This document shows positions 12,401-22,479 of a stretch of 37,119 bases of DNA, one piece after another. Positions within the stretch are counted from its first letter, which is position 1. Every line of letters begins with the position of its first letter. Where the stretch lies: positions 1 to 37,119 of the forward strand of contig JBBHKE010000215.1 of NCBI GenBank assembly GCA_037447655.1, in the 5' to 3' direction. The DNA comes from Zygnema cylindricum. Its lineage: Eukaryota; Streptophyta; Zygnematophyceae; Zygnematales; Zygnemataceae. The notes below the pieces were generated by a model, which saw only the letters and a program-made list of their open reading frames with translations, made no database searches and was not told the origin of the DNA. The position numbers and the translations under genes are program-made.

Positions 12401-13332
12401 CCAGATTTGATATGAAGGATTTAGGGGAGGCAAAATATATTTTGGGGATCCAAATGGAGAGAGATAGAGGGAAGAAGATTATCAGACTTACTCAGAAAGA
12501 AGCAATAGGTAATATGCTTGAGAAATTCCAGATGGAAAATGCTAACAGTTGTACCACTCCCATGGACTTGAAAAAAGTAAGTGATGGGAGTGTAGAAGGA
12601 GGAGTGATGATCTTAGACGATCAGATGAGTCTAGAGGAGAGAGAGTTCATGAAGTCTATTCCTTATAGACAGGTCGTAGGAAGCTTAATCTATTTTATGA
12701 ACTGTACCAGGCCGGACATAGCGGCAGCAGTTGGAGTACTCAGTAGGAGTCTTAATGATCCTAGGAAGAGAGATTGGGAGGCAGCGAAGAGAGTCATGAG
12801 ATATCTGGTGGGAACTAGAGAGTTATGGTTGCATTTGGGAGGGGAGCATACTGATATCACCACTTGGAGTGACGCCAGTTATGGGGATGCACCTATGAGA
12901 AGATGCACTTCTGGATATGTTTTGTATGTGGGGGAAGGTGCTTGCTGTTGGAGCAGTAAGCAACAAAAGGTGGTTGCTCAGTCTACTATGGAGGCTGAGT
13001 ATATGGCGTCGTGTTCTGCTGTAAAAGAACTAATGTGGGTGAAATCATTGTTACAAGAACTGGGATTTATGAAGGAGGGAGTGCATGAAATCTTTTGCGA
13101 TAACCAAGCTGCAATTGCAATTGCAGCCAATCCAAAACACCATTTCAAAGCAAAACATATGGACATAAGATTAAGCTTCGTAAGAGAAAAAGTTGAAAAT
13201 AAAATTCTAAACCTTGTGTATAGACCTGATGAAGAAATGGTGGCTGACATGATGACCAAACCTGTGCCCTCTCCTAAACTAAAATATTGTCGGGAAAAAT
13301 GCGGGTTGAAAGAAAAATTAAAATTAGACTAG
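9472..13332 (+). CDS. Copia A polyprotein: Gag C-terminus, protease, integrase, RT, RNase H
   Basis: Continues the frame after the amber codon for 1286 codons to TAG at 13330-13332. There is no ATG at the start, so as it stands it would need readthrough. Codon numbers from the ATG at 8983: Gag zinc knuckle C-X2-C-X4-H-X4-C at 292-305; protease DSG at 382-384; integrase zinc-binding HKRLGH from 514 and CSGCAQGK; integrase DDE at D579, D642, E678 with the expected 35 residues between the last two; reverse transcriptase from WVFKLK with YVDD at 1117-1120; RNase H with D1297, E1337 and D1373. All catalytic residues are present, so apart from the amber codon the product looks complete. The enzymes would reverse-transcribe the element RNA in particles and integrate the cDNA. 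The purine tract and 3' LTR follow within 13 bases. Confidence 0.92.
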   Translation: MAEQKLLSYTYKGGKMLDYCNDLSCLYMEMESAGWTGTMKMKVNTLIMKLPDEFENIVYRVQGMLDSSWKWNIVVRMILVQENTMEIRRGGKSIQALAAGGDRWGKDPKKPYRGERDNSGGQRPPKGLCHYCKKPGHFIADCVKLSELRLQENRGGGSSGGKKKALVVTKVSGEIEDESSEEDGELLLDESLEEKEIPRRQKCALGAIREAPQEGWIIDSGASMHMCRDKELFTKLRKIPTVEIEYGDGRVVTTDLVGSVDLKVLVEGKTSILTFLDVLYIPQLSKNLVSTSVLDDKEFDTFTRKGVFTAKYGNEVYFTADKGSQGMFRLNLSNEKKNAYYVGVPKVMIWHKRLGHVHFDRLREMKKLGVVDGIQFGDNEIMDDCSGCAQGKAHRLPFPKAATYRGEKVLDLVHTDIWGPAKVPSVGGKRFMMTITDDWSRYSRVYFLKNKSEASTYFKEYKAWSEKLHETPIKRIRSDNGGEYTSNQFEEYLRDEGVQHQKTVPYNPEQNGVAERFNRTLGDSACSMLADKKIGKRFWAEAMNCANYIKNRVLTSAVKGVTPYERWVRRKPDISHLKVFGSQVYSLDTDRKNWKLDAKGKPGYFVGYDEDVKGYRVYDLAKKDIILVKHLVVMDEGKSFDPFKYTKKIRIRFESESEENSVVPEKDMSETVITDSGEIEDTGDSPETSHTPMDFEEMEEAGQDTVFMDRGADEIVRRNPRLPSIPASEFEGGRRSSKRIQEKQAAHKVTKLSHPDEPQSYLEAVNSPEKERWIRAINDEMASIMEANTWELADCPPDRKPIGCKWVFKLKLNPDNTIERYKARLVAKGFTQKEGIDYEETFAPVVRFPSVRILLSLAAAEDMEIHQMDIKTAFLNGELEEEIFMRQPEGFVEEGEESKVCRLIKSLYGLKQAPRQWNKKLDEFLTDLGYIRISSDHSIYMFEDENGVIFIAIYVDDLLVLSKSLDNINRLKKDLRARFDMKDLGEAKYILGIQMERDRGKKIIRLTQKEAIGNMLEKFQMENANSCTTPMDLKKVSDGSVEGGVMILDDQMSLEEREFMKSIPYRQVVGSLIYFMNCTRPDIAAAVGVLSRSLNDPRKRDWEAAKRVMRYLVGTRELWLHLGGEHTDITTWSDASYGDAPMRRCTSGYVLYVGEGACCWSSKQQKVVAQSTMEAEYMASCSAVKELMWVKSLLQELGFMKEGVHEIFCDNQAAIAIAANPKHHFKAKHMDIRLSFVREKVENKILNLVYRPDEEMVADMMTKPVPSPKLKYCREKCGLKEKLKLD

Positions 13333-13345
13333 AAAATAAGGGGAG
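13331..13345 (+). promoter_or_regulatory. Polypurine tract of copia A
   Basis: AGAAAATAAGGGGAG ends at the first base of the 3' LTR. It is the plus-strand primer site and overlaps the end of the stop codon. The same tract precedes the B right LTR (15748-15762) and, in complement, the minus-strand LTR (4301-4315). Confidence 0.8.
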
Positions 13346-14393
13346 TGTTGAAATTTATAGATTTCTAGAGTATTTTCTAGGTTTAAATATGGTTTTATAA
13401 AAGGAAAAAGAAAAAGGACGGACAGCCTGCCTCCACCTCCGCTCTCTAGCCCCCATACTTGTTGTAGTCACTGAAGGAAAGAGAGAGAGGTTGATCCATG
13501 GCTGCCTTAGTTCAACAGACAGCTATTTTTAGTAGGTTACTAAAAATATACTTGACGGACCATAGATTTGATCCCGGTACCTGCGGTTCGTCAAATCGAC
13601 CGGTAGCGGTCAGCTTTATCCTAATAGACTAGGACCAATGCTAAGTGCTATGGTATGTGATAGATATATATTTAGTTCGAAAGGATAAAGTTCATTTAAC
13701 TAAAACTGTTTACGGCGTACATATATACAGTTTTATAAAGTACGTCGTACGACGCTAATTCAAAACGGATACCACGCATTTTATTTCTACATCGGAACAA
13801 ATATCGCGCAAGTATTTATTCCGGCCAAGATTACGTTTCGCATATAATCCAACGGCGCACATCATCGCCGAAATCCCGGAGTGGTCACTTTGGCATTTAG
13901 TGACGTGGCATCACCTGGCGCCACGTGGGGAGACATCATTCGGTCGCGGGAATTCCGAGGAACGTACGGATGAGTGGAAAGTATACACGCGTCCACTAAT
14001 GGCCTTGTCGTACAGAGGCCGTACAGAAAGTACATCGGCAGTAGTACTTTCTAGTACTATACAGTTTTGTGATTGGTTCGTACAGGCAGTAGATAGGAGC
14101 TGTGAGAGGGAATTAGGAAAAACTAGGACTTAGGAAAATTTAGGTAGATAGTCCTCTCTCTCAGAGAGTTTGTATAAATTGGCATCTTTGCCACCCTATA
14201 ACTTATCGCCTGGTTGGCCGTTTTCAGTGATTCTTTTTTCTACGGACTCAGGGGAGTCCAGGCTACACAGGGGTGCAGTCAAATTGCCAGTTTGCCTTCT
14301 TGGGCAGCAGTGGTTGTGGCTTAAAGTGGGTTAGTTAAATACTATCTAGAGGCTTCCTGTATTCTGTGGTCCAATGGAGGACACAGAATTGCA
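13346..14393 (+). repeat. 3' LTR of copia A (LTR c)
   Basis: 1048 bp. It differs from the 5' LTR at two positions, GACCATAGA near 13562 and AATTGCCAG near 14287. The minus-strand LTR at 3253 sides with the 5' LTR at both. It is followed directly by TTTGACTATGAGG, which is reverse-transcriptase coding sequence of element B. Confidence 0.92.
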
Positions 14394-15742
14394 TTTGACT
14401 ATGAGGAGACCTTTGCTCCAAATGTTCGGTTCCCATCAGTAAAGATTCTCCTCAACCTGGCAACAACGAAAGACATGGAAATACACCAGGTGGACATTAA
14501 GACCGCTTTTCTTAATGGTGAGTTAGAGGAAGAAATTTTCATGAGGAAACCCGAGGGGTTTGTGGAGGAAGGAGAAGAGAGCAAAGTCTGAAGGCTCATA
14601 AAGTCCTCGTATGGACTGAAGCAGGCTCCCCAACAGTGGAATAAGAAACTATATGAGTTTCTCACCAGTCTAAGATATATTAGGATCAGCTCTGACCATT
14701 CTATCAATATGTTTGAAGAAGAGAATGGTGTCATTTTTATTGCAATTTATGTGGATGATCTACTTGTGTTGAAAAAATCTTTGGAAAAAATAAATAAGTT
14801 AAAGAAAGATCTTAGACGCTTATTTGATTTGAAGGATTTAGGGGAGGCAAGATATATTTTAGGGATTCAAATGGAGAGAGATAGGGAGAAGAAAATTAAC
14901 AGACTTACTCAAAAAGAAACAATAGGTAATATGCTTGAGAAATTCCAGATGGAAAATGCTAACAGTTGTACCACTCGCATGGACTTGAAAAAAATAAGTG
15001 ATAGGAGTGTAGAAAGAGGAGTGATGATCTTAGATGATCAGATGAGTCCACTGGAGAGAGAGTTTATGAAGTCTATTTCTTATAGACAGGTCGTAGGAAG
15101 TTCAATCTATTTTATGAACTGTACCAGGCCGAACATAGCGGCAGCAGTTGGAGTACTCAGTAGGAGTCTTAATGATCCTAGGAATAGAGGCAAGGAGGCA
15201 GCCAAGAGAGTCATGAGATATCTGGTAGGAACTAGAGAGTTATGGTTGCATTTGGGAGGGGAGCACACTTACATCACTACTTGGAGTGATGCCAGTTATG
15301 GGGACACACCTATGAGAAGATGCACTTCTAGGTATGGGTTGTATGTTGGGGAAGGTGCTTGTTGTTGGAGCAAAAAAGCAACAAAAGGTGGTTGCTCAGT
15401 CTACTATGGAGGCTGAGTACATGGCCTCTTGTTCTCTTGTGAAGAGTTGATGTGGGTCAAGTCCTAGTTGCAAAAACTGGGGTATATGAAGAAGGGAGTG
15501 TATGAAGTGTTTTGTGATAATCAAGCTGCCATTGCAATTGCAACTAATCCAAAACATCATTTTAAGGCTAAATATATGGACATAAGATTGAGTTTTGTAA
15601 GAGAAAAGGTTCAAAATAAGATTGTGAATCTTGTATATAGATCTGATGAGGAAATGGTGGCTGATATGATGACAAAATCAGTGCCTTCTCCCAAGTTAAA
15701 ATATTGCAGATAAAAGTGTGGGTTAAAACTAAAATTAAAGAT
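14394..15742 (+). pseudogene. Copia B pol remnant: RT and RNase H
   Basis: Begins inside the reverse transcriptase at the DYEETFAP region and runs to the end of RNase H. YVDDLLVL is intact near 14751. Protein identity to the A element is roughly 88 percent over the longest open stretch (14709-15416). Breaks include TGA near 14589 (a Cys codon in A), a frame error in the A-rich run near 15375, TGA near 15448 and a premature TAA at the very end. The absent protease, integrase and early RT of B are either lost or hidden in the minus-strand segment to the left. Confidence 0.85.
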
Positions 15743-15762
15743 AGATTAGAAAATAAGGGGAG

Positions 15763-16874
15763 TGTTAAAATTATTAGATTTATGTGGTATTTTCTAGGTC
15801 TAAATAGTTCAATACAAAAAAGAAAATAAAAAGGTGTACAGCCTGCCTCCACCTCCTCTCTCTGCCCACCATACTTGTTGTAGTCATTGAGGGATTGAGA
15901 GGGTGGTTGAGCCATGGCTGTCCTAGCTCAGCTAGAAGGACTAAAGAGTGACTTAAGTCACTCTCAACAAAAGGTTGAGTCCCGCAGGACTCGAACCTCC
16001 GACCGGCAAAGCGCGGCGTAGCCGTTTGCTCTAACCAGTCTGTTGTAGATGTCCGTTAAAAGATATAGGGTTTGATATGTATTCAAACTGTTGTATGGTA
16101 CTGAAATCAATTAAATGGAATTTGAACGAAAGAACATAGAACTTGTTAAAGTTTAGTGCGGACGTCATTTCGCACGAAACAAATTAATCGGACATTTGTT
16201 TCGACAGCCGACATTTAATGTCAGATTTAATCCGACGGCACATAAGAGATATGACTTAGAAAAATTAGGAGATAGGACCCTCTCTCCCAGAGAGCTTCTG
16301 TACAAAAGGTCAACTTTGACCCTCCATAACTTACTGCTCAGTGGAGCAAATTCAGAGATTCTTTTTGCTATCGACTCAGGGGAGTCTTATCTTCACAGGG
16401 GTGAAGTTCATCAGAGTTTTTGTGTTCCAGGGTGGCAGTTATTTTTGCTGAAACACAAAGGGGTCAGGGTTTTCCTAGAGGCTTCTTAGAAGCTGTCTAC
16501 TTTGAGGAATTATGGAGGTCTCAGAGTTTCATTGAAAAGTGACACGCGTCCACTTAGTGGCCTTGTTGCACACATGTCGTACAGAAAGGACATCCACCAT
16601 AATACCTTTCTATACTTTATGTAGGCAATCACCTCTCTTTAAGAGAGCTTTGTATAATATTAGTTTTTTTGCCGGCTCATAACTTATCGCCTGGTTGGGA
16701 GTTTTCAGAGATTCTTTTTCCTACGGACTCAAGGGAGTCCAGGCTGCACAGGGTTCTAGTCAGGTTGTTTGCTTGTCTGCTTGAGTAGCAGTGGTTGCCA
16801 TTGAAAGTGGGTTAGTTAATAATTATCTAGAGGCTTCCTGAATTCTGTAGTCCAATGAAGGACACAGAATTGCA
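15763..16874 (+). repeat. Right LTR of copia B, chimeric
   Basis: Starts TGTTAAAATTATTAG and ends AATTGCA. It aligns with the left B LTR up to 16244 and again from 16532. Between these lies a 287-bp segment that resembles the R/U5 half of a different copia LTR: it has its own CTCTCTCCCAGAGAGC, CATAACTTACTG, GACTCAGGGGAGTC and GGAGGTCTCAGAGTTT landmarks, each matched again in the true B sequence downstream. About 69 bp present in the left LTR are missing after 16622. The tRNA-like antisense stretch is at about 15971-16046. The open frame at 16196-16489 is fortuitous. Confidence 0.8.
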
Positions 16875-16879
16875 CATAA
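16875..16879. repeat. Target-site duplication CATAA, right side of copia B
   Basis: CATAA directly after the terminal CA of the right B LTR, matching 1059-1063. Confidence 0.85.
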
Positions 16880-17635
16880 GTACGGGTTTTTTTCTATCAT
16901 TTTGCTGTAAAAATTAGCGTTATACTGCCTAAGTTCCAACCGTACGAAGGAGTCGCAAATTTGTAGAGTACAATTTGCTTCATCCTCGAACTAACGATGT
17001 ACAAAAATTTGTCGTCTTGTGTTTTTCTACCCAGTTTGATGATATAAAATGTCATCTTCATCCTTATCTTTAAAACACATGCGCGACGTGTTTTTAAACA
17101 AGGGATTTTTTATAAACAAATAGGAACAAATGTTTGCACGTGCTGTAAATTTTGGAAATTTTCATACGATTTCTAAGGACATAAAAGTATAGAATTCGCT
17201 ATTTTTTGTCTGTTTGCGTTTGAATACGACGAAGAAAAGTACACAATTTGTTTGGATTTGTCTGTTTTTGTCTAGTACGGATTTCTTTTTTGCAAGGATC
17301 TTCAGATTCTGAAACCATTTCACGTCGACCGAGTAGGAGACGTAAAGGCAAAGCGTCTCGTCTTCAACCATGAAACGGCACAAGCTGGAAGGCGGTACGT
17401 TTACAATGTCACGGTAAGACATGCGACGTCACAAACAGTTCCAAAAAATAACGTGCGACCACAGATTGTAGACGTTGATCGTCGTCACAAGTATTGCCGA
17501 TGTATACAATCGTCACAAATGTAAGTTACGATTTCATCCTTACAGACATAGGGACACTTGAAAAACGGGTCTGGCGGATCCGCGCTGAAATACAAAGTAA
17601 GTTTGCTAAGTTACAAGTACATTGGGACATACTCT
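16880..17635. other. AT-rich intergenic stretch, no gene recognised
   Basis: The sequence was continuous with the end of repeat family C (before 1059) until copia B inserted. It contains scattered TTAGCGTT and GTACG motifs typical of the local repeats. The open frame at 17162-17422 (minus) has no recognisable domain and is probably chance. Confidence 0.4.
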
Positions 17636-17754
17636 AACACTAATTTTTTTTTACGCTATTTATTCCTTTACTCTAATAGTGATTGACGTTGAAGTGTACA
17701 TTGTCAATCGCTATTAGAGTAAAGGAATAAATAGCGTAAAAAAAAAATAGTGTT
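17636..17754. repeat. Long hairpin: 52-bp arms, 15-bp loop
   Basis: Left arm 17636-17687 and right arm 17703-17754 are reverse complements with two mismatches by eye, separated by 15 bases. Each arm carries AACACTA, a T run, ACGCTATTTATTCC and CTCTAATAG(C/T)GATTGAC. The inner ends are family-type TIR sequence (attgac / gtcaat). It is probably two TIR elements abutting end to end, or a snap-back duplication of one end. Confidence 0.85.
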
Positions 17755-18130
17755 ATTAACACTAATCGGGATTTTTTTTTTTTAAATATATACTTATTAA
17801 TCCCTAACTGTAATTTGCGTTGTCTTGAATAATAAATACCCGCCCTTTCGATGTCTACAGTAATATGTGTATCCGTACAAAATCTGACAATTTGTACACT
17901 GTCGTGCTGTTCACACGATCGACGGACGAACATATGATAACGTGATTTTTGTCGCCGAGTTTGCGTCTCTTTCTTCCTGTGCACATTCACATGTGTGCGT
18001 AATAATGTAAAGTGTCTTTTTATCCATTTGTAATTCAAAAAGTACCATTCAGTACGGAAATATCTTGTCCGTATGTCACACTATTTCCATTGCAATGTAC
18101 TTTCATTATTAACGTTAATCAGTATATAAA
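17703..18130 (-). repeat. TIR repeat family C, copy 2
   Basis: Reverse-complement match to about 661-1050, including CACATGTGAATGTGCA (near 17980), the ATGTTCGTCCGTCGATCGTG block (near 17920) and AATAAATACCCGCCCTTTCG. Its inner terminus is the right arm of the hairpin at 17703. The short open frames inside (17673-18038 minus) mirror those in the other copy and are repeat-borne. Confidence 0.7.
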
Positions 18131-18235
18131 TAAGGGAGCGTTGTTCGCCCCTCTGCGAAACCTTATATAGGCGGTAGGCGGTGTGTCTGTCTTTGATTTT
18201 TTCTGTCCGTCCGCAGTACGGACTGCCGTACCGTT

Positions 18236-18576
18236 GGCACAATGTAACGCTGCCGCCCGTACCGCCGTACGGATGGCGTAATCTTACATTGCCAGTTGTC
18301 GGTGTGCAGACCACCGTACGGCTGGCATTCTCTAACATTGCCACCCGTCGGTGTGCACACCGCCGTACGGTTGGCGTAACCTAACATTGCCACCCGTCGT
18401 TGTGCAAGCTGCCGTACGGATGGCATAATCTTACATTGCCAACCGTCGGTGTGTAGACCGCTGTACAGCTGGCGTAATCTAACATTGCCAACCGTCGTGT
18501 ACAGACCGTCGTACTACTAACGTAAAATAATGTTGCCAACCATCGGTGTACAAACCGCCAGACTGCTGACACAATG
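18236..18576. repeat. Minisatellite 1, 49-bp unit, about 7 degenerate copies
   Basis: The phrase (A/T)ACATTGCCA recurs at 18285, 18334, 18383, 18432 and 18481, exactly 49 bp apart, with a shortened unit before and decayed units after. Each unit carries a CCGCCGTACGG-like core and GGCGTAATCT. The array stops where the TIR of the next MITE begins (18577). It is homologous to the 50-bp array at 20035-20348. The open frames here are translations of the array. Confidence 0.85.
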
Positions 18577-20034
18577 TACACTGCGAAATCGTTAATAGTG
18601 TTAATAACTCTAATTTGGGTTCTTAAAATTTTGATTTCTTTCCTCAAATAGGACACATAATTTTAATTTTTATTTGACGTTAATTAAGATACAGTACAAA
18701 TTAAGGTACCGTACAAAATAGCGTAAAAGATGAAAGTACAATAAGATCTAAATAGCGTGGTGTAAGGTTGATGTTAGACCGTACATAAATGTACCTTTTC
18801 TAGTGAAAAATTACAAAAAAATCATTAAATCAGATTCGCACACATAGGAACGTGCGCTAAAAAAACGGAATTAGTTTGACAGGTAAATTAGTCTGACATG
18901 TACCGATATTCAAATTTCACGACGGCGTACAATTTCTAATATTTTGTACGAATACATATGTTAATGTATACAATCGTACGGATAATATTTCATTTTTTTT
19001 GTTCCCAAATTAGTAGTGTTGTGTATCGGTAAAAAACTTATCGCGATAACACCGATACCGATAGTTATCGGTTATCGAACGGTCAGAGCTTCCGATATAT
19101 CGGTCTGGGACCAACAAATTCCATATCGGCGATAACTTAAAAAATATATAGTATGCGTACAATAGTACTTTATAACATACTGTATTATTTTACTGATTTT
19201 ATATAGCGTGGCATGCCACGTATAAAAATCTGTTCCGTTACAGTTTAACTGCAATTTATTACGGTAAACGCGGCACATAAACGTTGGCCGGTTAACTGAA
19301 CAAAAATTTTACGGCGACGTACGGAAATTTACTAAAAAATTGGTGAACATGGAACTGGAAAAGGACGGCGGACACAAAAGTACAACGGACGCAAAATAAC
19401 ATTCTGCGCGCCGCCGGAATCGAACGGACGACTTGGTATGAGAAAATACGAACGGACGGGCCAGCGTGAGCGCCGGCATCCCGGAATGGCTCTTTTGGCA
19501 GCTTTTGCCAAAAAAGCCGACATATTGACACGTGGCAGGTCCTTAATGGATCTCAAGGAATTAAGGGACAAAGCCATGGCGTCGGATGTGAAAGGTACAT
19601 CGTTTTTACTGGATCCGTATCAAAATCGTACATATTTCATGGCGGCTACGGTACTTTCTATGCTTGTACACGTCCGTAGAATATGACGAACAGTTGAGTG
19701 TGCAGACCGTACATTTATCTGTACGGTCCGTACAGTTATCGCCGATAATTATCGTTATCAGCATTATCGCCGATAAGTACTCGATATTATCGGCTACTTA
19801 TCGGCGATAAGACTGATGTCGATATATCGTACCAATATATCGATTATCGGATACTCGAAAAAAGGCCCATATCGGTTATCGGCAAATCCTTACCGATACA
19901 CAACACTACAAATTAGCATTAAGTTGAGATTACAATACACATTAAAAAAAAATCAAATTTTTAATTAACATCATTTACGGTAAATTACCTTTAACACTAT
20001 TTAAAATTTGACACTAATAACGATTTGCGGTGTA
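18577..20034. repeat. MITE family A, copy 2, interrupted by a hAT element
   Basis: Left terminus tacactgcgaaatcgttaat (18577 on) and right terminus ending attttgcgg-like TGTA at 20034 are imperfect inverted repeats of about 28 bp. The body shows the family blocks (AGCGTGGTGTAAGG, TAGTGAAAAATTACA). Removing the hAT element and one target duplication (903 bp) leaves 555 bp, close to the 562 bp of copy 3. This is a strong check on both boundaries. Confidence 0.7.
19014..19908. mobile_element. Non-autonomous hAT element, 895 bp
   Basis: Perfect 19-bp TIRs (tagtgttgtgtatcggtaa at 19014 and its complement ending at 19908) are flanked by identical 8-bp duplications CAAATTAG (19006-19013 and 19909-19916). 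Eight-base duplications and TAGTGTTG-type ends are hallmarks of hAT transposons. Subterminal regions are packed with TATCGG/CCGATA motifs, likely transposase-binding repeats. The open frames inside (19292-19577 minus, 19438-19686 plus) show no transposase features, so it would depend on a transposase made elsewhere. Confidence 0.9.
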
Positions 20035-20348
20035 ACGTTGCCGTGCATCAGCGGTACAGACCGCTGTACCGGTGGCACAATGTGATGTTGCCGTGCGTCA
20101 GCGACACAGACCGCCGTACCGCTGGCACAACGTGACGTTGCCGTGCGTCAGCAGTACAGAATGCCGTACCGCTGGCACAACGTGACGTTTCCGTGCGTCA
20201 GCGACACAGACCGCCGAGCGCTGGCACAACGTGCCGTTGTCGTGCGTTAGCGGTACAGACCGCCGTACAACGTGACGTTTTGTGTACCGCCGTACCGCTG
20301 GCACAACGTGACGTTACCGTGTGTCAGCGGTACAGATTGCCATACCGC
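20035..20348. repeat. Minisatellite 2, 50-bp unit, about 6 copies
   Basis: The phrase ACGTTGCCGTGCGTCAGC and variants recurs with GTTG/GTTT at 20037, 20087, 20137, 20187 and 20236 (50, 50, 50, 49 bp), then one shortened unit and a last copy near 20313. Each unit holds GGTACAGACCGCCGTACCGC and GGCACAACGTG. The array fills exactly the gap between the right end of MITE copy 2 (20034) and the left end of copy 3 (20349). It is a diverged relative of minisatellite 1. Confidence 0.85.
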
Positions 20349-20910
20349 TACACCGCCAATTGCTATTAGCGTAGTGTACGCTAATTCCGTCCCGTTTTTT
20401 TTTATTATTCTCTAATAGGGTAGCTTATTCTATTTTTTTATGTACGCCATTTAGGGTTATTTTCCAAGTACCGTATAAAACGGAAGTACGTCATCTTTTG
20501 AATAGTGTGGTGTACGGTCAGAGTCAGACAGTACATAAACGTACCTTTTTAAGTGAAAAAGTACAATTCCTTATGTTTAGTAGCCGCTGACGCATGAGAA
20601 TGTGCGGTCTAAAAAGGGGCTCAAATCGGGTTGTCAAATATGACGTTCGCATATATTTGTCCAGCAACCACGTTTCGACTGTGTGAACGTACGATTTGTG
20701 TACGATTTGTCAAATTTTGTATAATTACCTATATTAGTGTAAGCATGTTTGCGACCGACATTTACTTTTTTCAAAGACCCAAATTATAATTATTAAACAA
20801 TTAGAATGTAGGATTTTTTTCAAAATTTTCAAATTCTTAATTAGCATAAACTACGGTAATTATTCATATACGCTAAAGAAACTTCTACGCTAATAGTGAT
20901 TGGCGGTGTA
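20349..20910. repeat. MITE family A, copy 3, complete
   Basis: Termini tacaccgccaattgctatta (20349 on) and its complement ending ggcggtgta (20910) are inverted repeats of about 26 bp. 562 bp long, it matches 1-541 closely. TA at both outer edges fits a TA target duplication. It has no coding frame. Confidence 0.85.
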
Positions 20911-20971
20911 GTAAACACTATTCATTTCGCAAATCTTAGAGAACGCGACAAAGCGTCGCAATCTGACACGG
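20911..20971 (-). repeat. 59-bp module between two MITE ends
   Basis: Carries complements of GATTTGCGAAATGAATAGTG and GACGCTTTGTCGCGTTC. Two tandem copies lie on the plus strand near the other end of the window (36780-36827 and 36842-36890). Here it fills the space between MITE copy 3 and the next inverted terminus. Origin unknown. Confidence 0.7.
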
Positions 20972-21082
20972 TACACCGCGAATCGTTATTAGTGTCAAAT
21001 TTTAAATACTGTTGAAGAAAATTTACCGTACTTGATGCTAATTAAGAATTCGTTTTTTTTTTTTTTTTTTTTTTAGTATTTT
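20972..21082 (-). repeat. Inverted end fragment of MITE family A
   Basis: Starts tacaccgcgaatcgttatta and follows, in reverse complement, the right end of copy 2 (19917-20034) for about 80 bp (AGTGTCAAATTTTAAATA, AATTTACCGTA). It then runs into a T homopolymer (about 21052-21075) and loses similarity. Confidence 0.65.
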
Positions 21083-22136
21083 GTCAAAAAGCGTACGTTT
21101 GAAGTACACATTGGTACAAATATAGTACCGTTGAGTATAAATTTGACGGTCAATCGGTTGGACATCTTTGACTTTCATAATATTGTTTCAACCGCTTAAA
21201 ATTTTGCCGCGCTTGCGAACGTCGACCGTCATAATAAAATTAGCAATTCACACGGCCGGCGAGCGTTTACGGTAACAAAACTGCGGCGACCACATGTAAA
21301 TAAAATGGTTGCAGACAGTAACTTTTTGTCGTTATGTGAGCTCCACGGTGAGAGCACTTAGCCGCAAAATTGAAATTGAATCGTCTAAGTGTTACATTGA
21401 ACTTAGACGCAAAGTGAAACGAACCTATTGAAACCGAAAGTACTATAGGTCTCGTACGGAAATATTCTAACGCACGAAACGAAATAAACTTTTATAATAA
21501 AACGAACCGGCGTAAAAATATCATTTGAAATTAAATGAAAAAAATGAGCGTCGTCACGCGCGACGAAATCGAGCCACGCTATTTACGAATCAACATACTT
21601 ACATTGACAGCGAAATGTTAGGATATTGGGCGAATCGGCGTCGGCCGAAATCGTGCAGTCAATTTTTTGCTCGGATCGCGTTGGTTATGTTTTGTTTCGT
21701 TCGGTACTGTACTTTTTTGTCGGGTCGGTTTGGTGCGAGCGCCGACCGGTATTCATTTGTTCGAGTCGCACGCTGGTCGATTGCGAGGAAATGTTGGTTC
21801 GCGAAGCGTGACGCGATTTTTTCGTCCGCGGAAGTAATTTATGTGTACGACAAAGTGGCAATACCTTTGTACGGCCGATCTTGCTACGATCTTGTCAATG
21901 TAATACCACCTCATTTTTTTAGGGGTCCTGTTTTTTCGCGTGACGAATGAGCGATGTCAGAAATAGTGTGACGAATGGGCGCTAACAGAAATAGCGTGAT
22001 GAAAGTGCGTTTCGACATTTCGTTTGTATTTTTTGTTGGATTTTTGAATGCGTATATCGTGTGTGAAATTTTTTGATTTCCGTTGGTTGCCATCGTGACA
22101 CGTATGCCCATTATCCAACGTGTGGCGGCTCAAATT
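21083..22136. other. Intergenic stretch, no gene recognised
   Basis: Relatively CpG-rich patches (TCG, CGAC) alternate with AT-rich sequence. The 141-codon open frame at 21525-21950 is basic and cysteine-poor, has no recognisable domain and no similarity to anything else seen here; it is probably chance, though its length is worth a transcript check. A direct repeat TATCCAACG (about 22112 and 22217) flanks the palindrome that follows. Confidence 0.35.
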
Positions 22137-22186
22137 TTTCTGTAATTGGTGATGTACCTCGCGAGGTACATCACCAATTACAGAAA
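22137..22186. repeat. Perfect 50-bp palindrome, no loop
   Basis: Centre CTCG|CGAG at 22161/22162. Left half TTTCTGTAATTGGTGATGTA plus CCTCG; the right half is its exact complement, with no mismatch and no spacer. A second small hairpin (CGAAGC-GAAT-GCTTCG) follows at about 22191-22206. Perfect spacerless palindromes of this length are unstable in replication, so it is probably recent or under some constraint. Confidence 0.9.
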
Positions 22187-22369
22187 CTTTCGAAGCGAAT
22201 GCTTCGCGAAAAAATATCCAACGGTCATTGTTAACTCCCAGAATTGTGGAGAATATTGGCAAGATACTCTGTAATGCTGTTTCCAGATAAAAACAAAATA
22301 ATAGGTACGGCGTAGTACGGAGAGGTCCGAATTTCTGTAAACAACCTCACTTTTCGTCTAATGGAACTT

Positions 22370-22479
22370 CACCCTTAGAATAATGGGAAAAATAGAATTA
22401 TGGATTGTATTTCGGGTTTTTTTTTTGAAAAAAGGGCACCGAATTGGCGTTATACACTCTAATAGCGATTGACGGTGTA
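22370..22479 (-). repeat. TIR repeat family C, end fragment
   Basis: Reverse complement of about 545-655: terminus ending gacggtgta at 22479, then AACGCCAATTCGGTGCCC-type sequence, the A run and CATAATTCTATTTTTCCC in complement. Similarity stops near 22370. A minus-strand open frame of 197 codons (22358-22951) begins outside and runs through this repeat; it is unlikely to be a gene. Confidence 0.65.

Larger units (their letters stand above)
7955..14393 (+). mobile_element. Nearly intact Ty1/copia element A
   Basis: 6439 bp with equal-length LTRs (7955-9002 and 13346-14393, 1048 bp each, two differences by eye), an internal tRNA-Met primer site, one long gag-pol frame and a purine tract. Domain order gag-protease-integrase-RT-RNase H defines Ty1/copia. 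The flanks do not match (CTGTT on the left, TTTGA on the right), which is unexpected for so young an element. The left flank instead matches the outer flank of the minus-strand LTR at 3253. The element therefore looks like a recombinant of two insertions. One amber codon in gag is the only obvious defect. Confidence 0.9.
1064..16874 (+). mobile_element. Old Ty1/copia element B, split by nested insertions
   Basis: The outer element of the block. It consists of a left LTR (1064-2066), a primer-binding site (2067-2079), a broken gag (2071-3171), then foreign inserts, then RT-RNase H remains (14394-15742), a polypurine tract (about 15748-15762) and a right LTR (15763-16874). Both outer flanks carry CATAA, so the two ends belong to a single integration event although they are now 15.8 kb apart. 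The LTRs differ in length (1003 and 1112 bp) and carry many substitutions, so it is clearly older than the A-type elements inside it. It has no coding capacity left. Confidence 0.85.
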